From: Botrytis cinerea B05.10
Taxonomy: Eukaryota > Ascomycota > Leotiomycetes > Helotiales > Sclerotiniaceae
Reading direction: 5' to 3'
DNA: 64,000 nt
Assembly (NCBI RefSeq): GCF_000143535.2
Contig: NC_037311.1
Location: forward strand, 1,674,001 to 1,738,000
The notes below the pieces were generated by a model that searched no databases, was not told the DNA's origin, and saw only the letters and a list, made by a program, of their open reading frames with translations. The position numbers and the translations under genes are program-made. Below, one piece after another: positions 38,793 to 49,097 of the stretch. Within the stretch, counting starts at the first letter, position 1; every line of letters starts with the position of its first letter.

Positions 38793-40190
38793 ATGTGGCT
38801 ACGCAAATCTCATATGCCGAGATGTGTCGTGCCATTCATCCTGCCTGCCAGACACTTTCGTCCTGAGAGTGTGTCCATTTTCTTACGTCGAGGCATTACC
38901 AAAAGCTTCTCAAAGACCTGCAAAGCAATGTTCAACGATGAATCGCCGATAAGAGTTGAGCCAACTGGAGTCAAAGAAAATGCTCAAAGTCCGAGCAACT
39001 TCGATTCCACTCATGCATCGCATCCTCAAAAGACTGCAATGACTAGCACAAACATGGAAACCTACCGAGTAGTCAAGGATTCGAATCCCGATATGGTAAC
39101 TGAGAAGAGGATGGAGGATACTAGCGGAGGCATACAGCAGGAGTCCAACACACGCCGCGAAATATTCACGAGATTTTTAGACCAACTTGAGGGTGATGGT
39201 TATACGGCATTTAAAGAACCTTCACCCTATAATACCGCAACACAGCCGATCACTACATTGGAAACGAAACAGAAGTCCACTCCCACACAGATTGTGCCCA
39301 AAGTTAACGCCATAAGCAAGGAACAAGTCCGGCTTTCCACAGACAGCCTGCGACACAATAAGGATTTCCTCGGGGAACTCCAGAAACCGGCTGCCGAAAA
39401 GGCCAGCGGCTACCATGAGCACGAGACAGCCAAAGCCGATACGACGACCAGTCAAGATATGGAGATATCACGCAGAATCGACCAAACCCTCACCATTTGT
39501 CTACATCTAGATGAAAAAGTCACAAGAGAGTTGGACAGAACGGTGGCTAAATACTCCCAGTATACTCCAACCATGAACAATGGTCGGGCGAACGTTGCAG
39601 TTATAAAGGGCCTGCCAGTGCAAAATTGGAGACAGTACCAAGTTTTCATGCGATTTCTACAATTTTGGAGGTCTCCTTTCAACATGGGACGAGTAAAGCC
39701 TGCCATGACACGATTGGGGCGCTACTGGGAAGTTTATTGGCAAATAGAGGATATCCCCGAAATCTTAGCGATTCGTCAAACTTTCCGTCAGGTATTAGAA
39801 GACGATCTTCCACACTATAACTTTGCCCCTGACGCTCTTTGGGAAGCGAGAGCCGTACTCGCTCGGGGTCTCAGTCGAACTCAAGCACGAGAAGTTGTGG
39901 ATTCAATCAATATAGCACATCCAGATGGAATTGACCTAGGTATGATCACGCGGTGTGTTTTGGTCCATACAATTTTCAGTTATAGCAAAGTTCGCACAAC
40001 CGTCACTCAATCCCCGGAATTTCCCTTGATGGGTATAAAGTCAGATCAATTATCTCATGGCGCCAATGAGCACACAGAAATCAAAACCCTATGGAATCGC
40101 TTGATGTCACAGATTGATACCACATTCTTCAAGGCTAGCAAGTCAAGTAAGTTTTACAAGACGGCGCCTAGCAAAAGACCACAGGAATGA
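38793..40190 (+). CDS. Orphan protein with basic N-terminus, about 466 residues
   Basis: The frame is open from an ATG at 38598 (530 codons), but the ATG at 38793 (MWLRKSHMPRCVVPF) is preferred: its first 50 residues are rich in Arg, Ser and hydrophobics without acids, like a mitochondrial presequence. The middle (about 60-250) is polar and disordered. The C-terminal part (about 250-440) looks folded, with GRYWEVYWQIEDIPEILAIR and ALWEARAVLARGLSRTQARE as helical segments. No family is recognised. It is in tandem with the coiled-coil gene downstream (667 bp gap). Probably a lineage-restricted gene. Confidence 0.6.
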   Translation: MWLRKSHMPRCVVPFILPARHFRPESVSIFLRRGITKSFSKTCKAMFNDESPIRVEPTGVKENAQSPSNFDSTHASHPQKTAMTSTNMETYRVVKDSNPDMVTEKRMEDTSGGIQQESNTRREIFTRFLDQLEGDGYTAFKEPSPYNTATQPITTLETKQKSTPTQIVPKVNAISKEQVRLSTDSLRHNKDFLGELQKPAAEKASGYHEHETAKADTTTSQDMEISRRIDQTLTICLHLDEKVTRELDRTVAKYSQYTPTMNNGRANVAVIKGLPVQNWRQYQVFMRFLQFWRSPFNMGRVKPAMTRLGRYWEVYWQIEDIPEILAIRQTFRQVLEDDLPHYNFAPDALWEARAVLARGLSRTQAREVVDSINIAHPDGIDLGMITRCVLVHTIFSYSKVRTTVTQSPEFPLMGIKSDQLSHGANEHTEIKTLWNRLMSQIDTTFFKASKSSKFYKTAPSKRPQE

Positions 40191-40856
40191 AATATCATTC
40201 AACATTAAAGTAATTAATTGAGAACCCCTCGATGAGATGCACCAATAATGAATTGTATCGAAATTAACGTTCCTCACCTAGCGCTAGTGATTAATAGGAT
40301 TTCAACAACACCCAGGTTAATCGCATCTATTATTGACGTCTAATTCTGGATATCCATGGGACTGTACAATCCTGGCTCAAAACTGGACAGAGATATGGGA
40401 TTTTGATCTTGGATTCGGCAATTCCCTATGAAAATTTAAATCCCATAAAAGATTGGAAAGCTAAAGGCTTAAGGTATAGATGATGGCCAGCAATTGATCG
40501 CCCCAGCACAATAAACAAGTATCATTCATACAAATAACATTATTGAACTAGTCCATAGTTCTCTCGTGCTGATACATCAACGATGAGCATTTTATCCTAG
40601 GACTGCTGTGGCCAGGTGACTATTTCTCTCATCTTGATGCTATTGTGCGTTATTACAATGACTCTATGCCAAAAGCGTGCAAAAGCAGTAACTTTTTGTT
40701 TTCCCTTCCTCTTTGTTCGGGCGCAATAGGACGGTAACAATTGGCGGCTAGTGTATATTTTCAAACCCAAACACTTCTTTGTTCTCCAAAAGTGAAGTCT
40801 ACAGCTTCGAGGTATTTGATTTTTTTCATCATTCATGCAATTGCAATTCAGGAATC
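40191..40856. other. Intergenic, no gene seen
   Basis: It lies between two same-strand orphans. A possible 3' splice site (TTGCAATTCAG at about 40841-40851) precedes the chosen ATG of the next gene, so a spliced 5' UTR is possible. Confidence 0.45.
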
Positions 40857-43592
40857 ATGGACCCAGAAACCACTGCAAAATTTGAAAGAAGACAATCCGA
40901 ACAATCAGATCATTATGGTGCCCATGAAGAAGTCCGTCAATCCTACAAGACAGTTATTCAAGAGAGGGATGACCTAAGACAATATGTGAGTGAGCTTGAG
41001 GAACAGGTACTACCCCGCTTCGATGTAAATGGCACAAATCTCGCGGAGATATTTGTTACCCAAAAGAACAAATATCTTGAGCGAGTGAAACATCTCGAAG
41101 GCGCTACAGCCGAAGCCGAAACCGAGCAGTCTTATGAAATTCACAGAGCGCAGCGAGAGAAGACTGGGCTACAGCATCAATACGATGAGCTACACCAACG
41201 AACGTTTGGACAAAACGGATACAGGGATCGATTGGAAAGTGCGCATGTTGCGCTCGAACTGGCAAATGATCCTCTACCTCCCGATACTGTGGAACTTGCC
41301 AGGCAATTAGCGCATGCAAAGAAAGAGAGGGATGAGTTCGATCACGAGGCACGTAGGTTGGGGTCATGGGCCGAAGAGTTGAAACTTAATTGGAATGCTT
41401 CAATGAGCGACGTTGAAGAATTAAGGAAGCAAAAGGCCGAATGGACAAATATACAAGATAATTCGATTGCTTTGCAGGAAGCCAACAAGGAAATTGAACG
41501 ATTACGGGGGGTGAAGGAGATAGAGGATTCTTACCTCGTGGAGGCATCAAAGCGACAGGTTTCACGGCTACAAGAAGAAAAGATTGCCTGGGAAGAAGAC
41601 CGAATGAAGTTGGAGGATCGCACTGCAGAATTATCGCTAACAATAAGAACTCTGGAGGACATGTTGGCTGCTTCAGAGGCTCAGCATCCGCCTGGTGTAC
41701 AAATGGCCGATATAGGCAGTAGCGAAGCGGTACGCTCATCAGGATCAGAAATCCTCGGAGATGCCGTCTGGAGACAATGGTCGGAGAGGTTATGGAATCA
41801 TATCCAAGCCAAGCCTCAAGCAGTAGAAGGTCTCTTTAGTCTAGCTGCAGCAAATTTGTATCGGCCTGGGGGCGCACTACCAGATGTAGACCCGGGACCT
41901 GAGAGTCCACGTCAACAATTCCCAGGTGTAACTTGGGTCAAAGAATTGATTGAACTAGCTTGTAATCGACCAGTCGCTCCATTTGTTGAAGAAAGCACTT
42001 GGAGAGAATGGGCAAATGAAATAAATGATTTTGTTCTGACTGTACCTCGCGAGATATCTGCGTTGTATCAGTTGGCCGAAGAAGGACAACAATTAGCAGG
42101 TGCAGAATGGATTCGTCAACTCATTGCATATGCTACCCAATTACCTTCCCACTCGGAGCATCCACGTACCCTCAAAGAATATCAGCTCAGCGCTAAAGTT
42201 AAGGAGACTGAGGCCCGAATCGAAGAGCTCGAAAGAGGCGAAGCGGATAGAGATGAAGCAATCGGTCATACTCAATTTCTGAATGCCACCAACCTGGCAC
42301 TTGAACAGGCACTTGAAAAAGCAAACAACAAATTCGCAGATAAAGAGCAGGAGCTGGATGGAATAGCGGGCCAATTTGAAGATGAAATAGAACAATTGAA
42401 TAGGCAACTCAAAGAATCATATGAGCAGAAAAATCTTTTCAAAGGCTTATACGAATCGAAAAATGAAGCTCGGGAGGAAAAGGATGAAATCAAAAAATTG
42501 AAACATGATCTCAAAACGGCGTACGAAAGGGGGAATCATTTTATAAAGGTCTCTGAGAGAGGAAAGGTACTTTCAGATGAACATGAGGATGTTTGGAAGC
42601 AGAAGTTTGATAAGGAAGTTGAGGGCGCAGATAGGCATGCAGCTGGCTTGGTTGAAGAAGCAGAGACATTACAGGGGAGATTAAATGGAGCGCATGGGGT
42701 TATCGCCCAATTAGAAAATGAGGTCAATGAGTTGCGAAGCCAACTCACTGAAAGGAATGCAGTCGATAGCGGCTCAGGTCAAAGTATAGCTGTTACCGCG
42801 CCCTCTGAAGCCCCTGAAAATACACCCTCAAGTCACACTCTTTCCGAAGAAAGAGAATCCGTATCCGAGGAGCTCAAAATCGTAAAGACGGATCTCTATA
42901 ACACGCTCGAAGAAGTGGAAGAACTTAGACTTAAGCTTGGCTTTGCAGATCGTGCATTTATGGATATGAAGGAAGAATTTGAGAAGAAGATTAATACTAT
43001 TGAGAATAATGCGAAAGAGGAGGTCACAGAAAAGGAAAGGATTGAGGAGAAATTAAAGATTGCGGAGGAGAGGTTTGAGAGGGGAGTTGAGGCTGAGGTC
43101 CGGAGGTTGGAGGAGGAGAGGATTCTAAAAGGGAAAGGGAGAAAAGCTGCACCCGGAGCACTCAAACCTAAAACCAAAGCTACAGGAGCAGAAGAGCTTG
43201 AAAGCCCTCCGATCTCACCGGTCGAAAGTCCGCCGGTGAGTCCGGATATTCTAATGAAGGGCGATCCTGAATATCTTGGCCCAAAGGAGAAGAAGGGCAA
43301 GGCTAGGAATAAGAAGATTCAAACTGATGAATTATCGGAGGTTGGAAGTGAGGGAGCGACGGGAACGAGGAGGAGTACGAGGGAGACCAGGAATAAGATG
43401 CCGGTGTATAGGGGGCAGTCTTTGAATGTACTTTTAGGAAGGATAAAGAGTTCAGCTGGGAAGAAGAGAAAGGCTGGGGAGAAGGTCAAGGAGGGCGAAG
43501 TGGTTGAAGGTGATGTAGGAAATGAAGAGCTGGGCGATGCTAAAGATGGGGTCAGTGCCAAGGTTAAGAGGAGGGGGAGTAAAATGGTGTGA
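40857..43592 (+). CDS. Large coiled-coil protein with internal Trp-rich duplication, 911 residues
   Basis: The frame is open from 40779, but the ATG at 40857 (MDPETTAKFERRQ) gives a more natural N-terminus. Residues about 1-270 and 440-780 are strongly heptad-like, rich in Glu/Lys/Leu. Between them (about 295-430) lie two similar blocks: one with VWRQWSERLWNHI...LFSLAAANL...WVKELIELA and one with TWREWANEINDFV...LYQLAEEGQ...WIRQLIAYA. The C-terminal 130 residues are disordered and Lys/Pro/Ser-rich, with basic clusters (SSAGKKRKAGEKVKEG) that could direct it to the nucleus. No family is recognised; the architecture suits a structural or tethering protein. It has no introns. Confidence 0.75.
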   Translation: MDPETTAKFERRQSEQSDHYGAHEEVRQSYKTVIQERDDLRQYVSELEEQVLPRFDVNGTNLAEIFVTQKNKYLERVKHLEGATAEAETEQSYEIHRAQREKTGLQHQYDELHQRTFGQNGYRDRLESAHVALELANDPLPPDTVELARQLAHAKKERDEFDHEARRLGSWAEELKLNWNASMSDVEELRKQKAEWTNIQDNSIALQEANKEIERLRGVKEIEDSYLVEASKRQVSRLQEEKIAWEEDRMKLEDRTAELSLTIRTLEDMLAASEAQHPPGVQMADIGSSEAVRSSGSEILGDAVWRQWSERLWNHIQAKPQAVEGLFSLAAANLYRPGGALPDVDPGPESPRQQFPGVTWVKELIELACNRPVAPFVEESTWREWANEINDFVLTVPREISALYQLAEEGQQLAGAEWIRQLIAYATQLPSHSEHPRTLKEYQLSAKVKETEARIEELERGEADRDEAIGHTQFLNATNLALEQALEKANNKFADKEQELDGIAGQFEDEIEQLNRQLKESYEQKNLFKGLYESKNEAREEKDEIKKLKHDLKTAYERGNHFIKVSERGKVLSDEHEDVWKQKFDKEVEGADRHAAGLVEEAETLQGRLNGAHGVIAQLENEVNELRSQLTERNAVDSGSGQSIAVTAPSEAPENTPSSHTLSEERESVSEELKIVKTDLYNTLEEVEELRLKLGFADRAFMDMKEEFEKKINTIENNAKEEVTEKERIEEKLKIAEERFERGVEAEVRRLEEERILKGKGRKAAPGALKPKTKATGAEELESPPISPVESPPVSPDILMKGDPEYLGPKEKKGKARNKKIQTDELSEVGSEGATGTRRSTRETRNKMPVYRGQSLNVLLGRIKSSAGKKRKAGEKVKEGEVVEGDVGNEELGDAKDGVSAKVKRRGSKMV

Positions 43593-45469
43593 ATTTCGGT
43601 TTTAGTTATTTAAATGGGAGCTCCTTGTAGTCAACGTTCAAGCAAATTGAGTTTATAACAAGAACAAAGATTGTTACTAGCAAGAAAGGTTGTTCGACAA
43701 TGAAACAACAAGTTAATCATCGACAATCTAGGCTACAACAATGAAAACAATATCTATTGTCCATCAAGATCCTCGTTTCTATCGCAATTCATTCCATGTA
43801 CAACAATCTCTATACCTTCAAATTTTCACACTCCACACAACATCTTTGATCTTACGTCCCCGGCTCGTTATTCTCCGTGCAGTTGTCTCTCACCTGCGCT
43901 CCCTGGTTGAGAATATGAGAATCAGGTGAGGTTTTATATACCTTTACATTTTAAAACAAAAGCTCTATCTACGTGAAGATATCCCATACCAGGCTAGCTG
44001 AGTGTAACTAAAAATCATGATCCCTCAATTCTACACTCGAATATTTCTCGTAGCCTCAAAGAGAACAAACTCAAACAAGCAATTAAGGGGTACAAACGTG
44101 AGCTTTCTTCGACATACACGTTGGCATCATGAACACTCGACCTAGAACACACATCAACACATGGGGTAGAAAGTTACAGTGAAGAGAGCACCACGGTCCA
44201 GAACCAATACCGCGGGGGTGATGAGATATAACAGGGACGGGGATATAGATCTCTGGAATCTAGAATTCCTCGTCTTGGTAACTAAGTTTGACAGGTGACA
44301 ACACAACACATCATCGATAGTCAAAGTACGTTTTCACTGTCAGGAATTCATAGACTCGTCGTTATTTTGCTTAGAATTGACGATCCATACCACAGAATTA
44401 TGAGCCAAACTATCGAGCGAGAGAAGCATTTTTTCCCTATCTAAACTTTGAACAGGCACTTGCCGTAATCGACCTTCTTTGTTAAGCCTCTAGTCATCTG
44501 CAGATAGTACGTATCTTGAGATGAGAGAGATATTTATATCTAGTGCAATATTTTAGAACAATGGCATCTGACCAATCCAGAGCTTCTACATAAACTCCCA
44601 ATATAAATGAGGTCAGAACTAACTAACCTTATCTTACCCGAATTTGTGATTTTTTGCGACCTCAGGAGTATAAAGCCTTCCACGTGTATGGTATATTCTA
44701 GGACAAATACACAACTTGACCCAGTATGGAGCGAATGCAGGAGTATCTCCGTTTTGCGGGACTTCTAGGTTACCTCCTTTTACGTTGTAGACACTTATGA
44801 ACGGATAAAATGTCATGCTTGTGTGTGAGAGTGATTCTATTGAATCTTGCTTCTAGGTTTCGCTGTCGAAAACCTCACTCTTATCTTAGTCTAGTGGTGA
44901 TTGAGAAAAGTTAACAGACTGTGAATAAGAATCAACAACAAGTATATATTTGACAACAAGACATTCCCAGTATTTATATGCGTGCGATTCTAGTTTCATG
45001 TTCAAGTGAAGCTCTATGTAATTGTGATTGGATTGGCATTGAGATAAACCTCGAAGGGGAAAGCAGCTCTACCCTGGGACACCATCCCGTGGGACTTTTA
45101 GGATTCCATAATTAAATAGAGTTTTGAAAGAGAGGTATATATACTTCACGAGAGAACTGTCGCTTGGATAGGTCGAGTGGGAAATGTTTGAAAAGCATGC
45201 TGTATTCACTATTCATAGCCAATGACAACCACTGATAACAGTCGGCTACTAACGAGAGCCGACTATGAGAAGTAAACAAATATTGTTGATCGCTTGAGAT
45301 AATCTCACTTTCGAAATAAGATGTGCAACAAAATGCTTAAAATCATGGACAGACCAATCAAATTGTCGACGTGGGGTAGGGTAGCCTGCGAGAATGAAGT
45401 GATGAGTCGAATTCGAATATCAATATTCATCCCCCATATTCTCAGACCTAGAAACATACAACCCTCCCC
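43593..45469. other. Long intergenic, no gene supported
   Basis: About 1.9 kb of AT-rich DNA with only short frames (62 codons at 43741-43929; 60 codons at 44634-44816). No tRNA, repeat or domain was seen. A non-coding transcript cannot be excluded. Confidence 0.45.
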
Positions 45470-46369
45470 TTAAACCTCCAAAGTTCCTTCCATAACCTTG
45501 ACCGCCTCTCCACTCAAAACCACTTTTTCGATTTCCTGTCCATCCTCCTTCGTCTTCACATCTACAAAAATTTCATTCCTCTTCCCCATCTCCACACCCT
45601 GTTCAAACCCAAACTTCACTTCCTTGACTCCCTTCCCTTCCTCCTTCCTCGTCAAATAACAAGCCAACGCACAACTAGCACTTCCTGTCCCAGGATCTTC
45701 TCTCGTTCCAAACATTCTCGTTCTATATCTTTTCCTGCCCTGATCTTCCCCAACATGCACATAATACATGGTCGTACACAAGCCATTCCTCCACCCTTCA
45801 TCCAAATGTTCCGTATTATACGTACTTGGGTTTAGATTTTTGATTTCTGCCACTCGTGCTAGATGTTCCAGAGAAGGAAGACTAACGAGCACGAACGTCA
45901 TTCCGTTAACTATCGAGACGATAGGATATTGCGTTTCTTCCCCTGTGTTAAAGTCTTTGAACGCATATTTTTTCTCATGGACATGGACATTATGTGGGAT
46001 TTCGGCCCTCGCCACTTTTCCGTCCGCATCAAGTGAGATTGGGATTCTCCCAGCTTTGGTGATTAAAGCCTCCACACTCTTCAGTCCCAAATAATTGAGC
46101 ACGAAGAATGTGGTTCCAATGGTAGGATGACCAGCAAAAGGAATCTCGGCAGCAGATGTAAAGATATCGACTACCAATTCCTTTGGATTTGAATCTTTCG
46201 ACTCGGGAAGATGGAGAAAAACGACTTCGGAAAGATTGAATTCTTTAGCGATTTGCAATTTCTGGGTTTGTGAAAGGGTGCTTGGGGACTGGGGACGGAT
46301 GACGGCAAGAGCGTTACCTAGGTAACGGGTATGAGTAAATACATCGACGTTGGTGAATGGAATATGCAT
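45470..46369 (-). CDS. PhzF-family isomerase/epimerase-like protein
   Basis: One exon, 299 residues, the normal length. Family marks include VDVFTHTRYLGNALAV at the start, the catalytic Glu in NLSEVVF (Glu48), IPFAGHPTIGT (about 77-87) and EDPGTGSASCALACYL in the second half. The protein has two pseudo-symmetric halves of the diaminopimelate-epimerase fold. PhzF of bacteria isomerises a phenazine precursor; fungal homologues have unknown substrates. It is probably cytosolic. It stands alone: there is no linked phenazine or isochorismate gene in the window. Confidence 0.93.
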   Translation of the reverse strand: MHIPFTNVDVFTHTRYLGNALAVIRPQSPSTLSQTQKLQIAKEFNLSEVVFLHLPESKDSNPKELVVDIFTSAAEIPFAGHPTIGTTFFVLNYLGLKSVEALITKAGRIPISLDADGKVARAEIPHNVHVHEKKYAFKDFNTGEETQYPIVSIVNGMTFVLVSLPSLEHLARVAEIKNLNPSTYNTEHLDEGWRNGLCTTMYYVHVGEDQGRKRYRTRMFGTREDPGTGSASCALACYLTRKEEGKGVKEVKFGFEQGVEMGKRNEIFVDVKTKEDGQEIEKVVLSGEAVKVMEGTLEV

Positions 46370-47179
46370 TTTGAAGTAGCTAAGATTTTGTTTCGAGGTA
46401 GAGGCCGTAACGATTGAGCTGAAAAATGCAGCGTCGATATGCTTTAAAACTTTGTGAAAGCCGGAAGGATTTTGGCAAGATAGGTAGTTTCAACAAGAAA
46501 AGAATAAATGATTGTGTTACAAGAACGTTATTTGAGAAATTTCGAGTACTTATAGTGAGCTAGATGTAGAAGCACGTTATGACTGTTCTTACTTGAGATA
46601 TCAATTCTGACTCATATATCTCCCTTCGTAAGATGCTCGACTCCGAGTTCGTGATCGGATAGAGCTAATTTTGTACGTCTTACGCGTTCTGATTTCCAAT
46701 CTATGCCAATTGAAATTGATAATGTCAATATAATGTCAAGATGAATAATAGATAACCTTATGAAGCTGTCCAAAATCGAAGCGGGGTAGTCGGAGCTGCA
46801 GCGCACGTGATTTTGATAGAAGCTCAAGGGCGTGAATGACATGCCGACGATTTCCGCATGCCAGCAAGAAATCCAAACGAGGATTGGGTTTATCTGGTAC
46901 ATTTTGTCAAGAGTTATAGGTTATTGAAAGGCATCGGTTAATGTTATTAGTGAAGCCATGCAGGAAGCTATACAAGCGACCTAATTAGTACACCATACGA
47001 AGTTTAAATTCTCTTTCGAATCTCACTGTTTCTGATAACTTTGTGCATAGGGTGGCAATACTAGAAGAACAATCCATCATGCTTTTGTATATTATCTATG
47101 TAAAACCCCTGAAACCGAACGATCAATCAAAAACACCAGGTATCACATCATATTATCCCCAGTCCATACTCAAACAAAC
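46370..47179. other. Intergenic, no gene supported
   Basis: It holds the PhzF promoter and the 3' end of the phosphate permease gene. A 96-codon minus-strand frame (46612-46902) has no recognisable features. Confidence 0.45.
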
Positions 47180-49097
47180 TTAAACGATCTTTTCAGGTTG
47201 AATCTCATGCGCAATGCCTTCATGACTAGAGTGGCCACTCTTTTGAGCTCCAGCAGTGTATCTAGCCAAAGCAGGATCATAATTAGGGGTTCCTGGAACT
47301 TCACCCGCCAACTCTTCGAGAGTCTTTCTCTTGGTCTCGGGAATGAGGAAAGTGGTTAACAATCCCAAGAACATGAACAATGCAAAAATTTGCATAACAT
47401 GATTTAACCATGGGCTAGCTGCAGCACCAGTAGCGCCTGGAGCAGCACCTTTTGTTCGGAGTGGTCCGAAAACAACTTGTGCAATAATAGCTCCTACCTT
47501 TCCGGAAGCAGCAGAGAGACCGTGAGATGTAGATCTGTAGCGTGTAGGGAAACATTCACCTGGGACGATGAAAGTAGTGGAGTTGGGACCGAAGTTGAAG
47601 AAGAATTGGGCGACGACGTAAAGGGCAAGAAGGGCATGGCCAGAAAGTTTGTGATAAGCGAATCCAATGATGATGAAGAGAACGGTAAGAATGGAGAAAC
47701 CCATAAATTGGATTGGCTTACGGCCGAGAGTATCAATTGTAGCGACAGAGACCCAGTATCCAGGAATGGCACCAGCGCAGACAAGAATAAGGTTACCAAC
47801 GGCAGTTTTGTAGAAAACCTCATACATGTTGTGACCACCGGAATATCCAATAGCGGAGAGAATGACCGAGTTGTTAAGACCGAGACCATAGTAGGCGACA
47901 TCAAGGAAGAACCATGAACCTGCTGTACCGAGAAGGACTTTGCCGAATCTCCATTGTTTGTAATGAGCGATAAAGTCTGCCCAGCTGGCCTTTGGGATAT
48001 CGAGCTGTTGAGCAGCTTGATTGTTGGTGGTAGCGCGAGTTATCTCATCTGGTTCGCCATGGCTCTTTCCTTGCTTGTAAGCTTGTACATCCTCGCTAGC
48101 TTGTTCAACATCACGGGCAACATCAAAGGTGTATCGAGGAGTTTCGGGAATGGTCAAACGATAGTAGAGAGCAATGCAACCTGGGACGGCACCGAAACCG
48201 CTAGTGTTCATTAGCAATGTGTTATGTTAAAAGAAGTAGGTAAACTTACATGATAACACGCCACATCTTGTCAACAGCAAGCTGGCAAACACCAGTACAA
48301 GTTGAGGCCTTTGATCCAGTCAGGAGGGACTCTTTGAAACCTGAAGTGACAATCAAAGCGATGATGGCAGCAGCAAATTGGCCAATACCTTGCATGGCGA
48401 ATACTGCGTTCATCATAGCTCCTCTCCATTTAGTGGTTGCGAATTCAGAAGTGATAACACTTGACAAAGGATAGTCTCCGCCAATACCGATACCCTAATA
48501 TATGTAAGTATGCGAAGCGAAAAAAAATTGAAACAAGTGTTAGCTTACCATCAATACACGCCAGAAGATGAATAGACCGACAATAGAGACAGCGTGTGAT
48601 GGGGAGGAAAGGGCTTGAGCGAGAGTGGCAAAAATGATAATCATCAACTCAAGACCATACATCTTCTTACGACCGACAACATCTGCAAGCCATCCGAAAC
48701 CAAGTTGACCAATAACAGTTCCACCGGAAGTGGCAACCTTGATAGCAGTATCACTAGTTGTCGGAATCGTACCCTTTGAGACACTGTTCTGGAAAAATGC
48801 TATGCCCAACATAGAAGTGACTAAATTGATGGCGAAGATCTATGGCAACGGTTAGTGGTGTCTTTCTCCAGTGTTGTGATTGCATGTACTTACATCGTAG
48901 GAATCTGTAAAAAAACCAATACCTGCAACAACACAGGCACGGACGTGATACCATCCGAATGGAGCTCTATCGATCTCGGCAAGAGCGAGACGTCTTCGCT
49001 CATTGGCATCTGTAATATGGGCGAAGTCATTGTTGAAGTTGTGGAAGGCAGAATTTCCACCTACGGTGGTATTTAGGGCAGGGGCAGGAGCAACCAT
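47180..49097 (-). CDS. Pho84-type inorganic phosphate permease (MFS, PHS family)
   Basis: Four exons (48894-49097, 48549-48839, 48250-48494, 47180-48200; introns 54, 54 and 49 bp) give 586 residues. Family marks: GIGFFTDSYDIFAINLV in helix 1, GQLGFGWLADVVGRKKMYG after helix 2, GIGIGGDYPLSSVITSE in helix 4, RLTIPETPRY after helix 6, and the C-terminal half with FNFGPNSTTFIVPGECFPTRYRST and PETKRKTLEELAGE. Twelve membrane helices are expected with a central loop at about 290-360. It takes up phosphate with protons at the plasma membrane and is usually induced by phosphate starvation. Three CACGTG boxes upstream fit Pho4/NUC-1-type control. The start MVAPAPALNTT matches relatives. Confidence 0.95.

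Noticed and set aside
47477..47917. 146-codon plus-strand frame inside the phosphate permease
   Set aside because: Antisense shadow of a well-supported membrane-protein exon.
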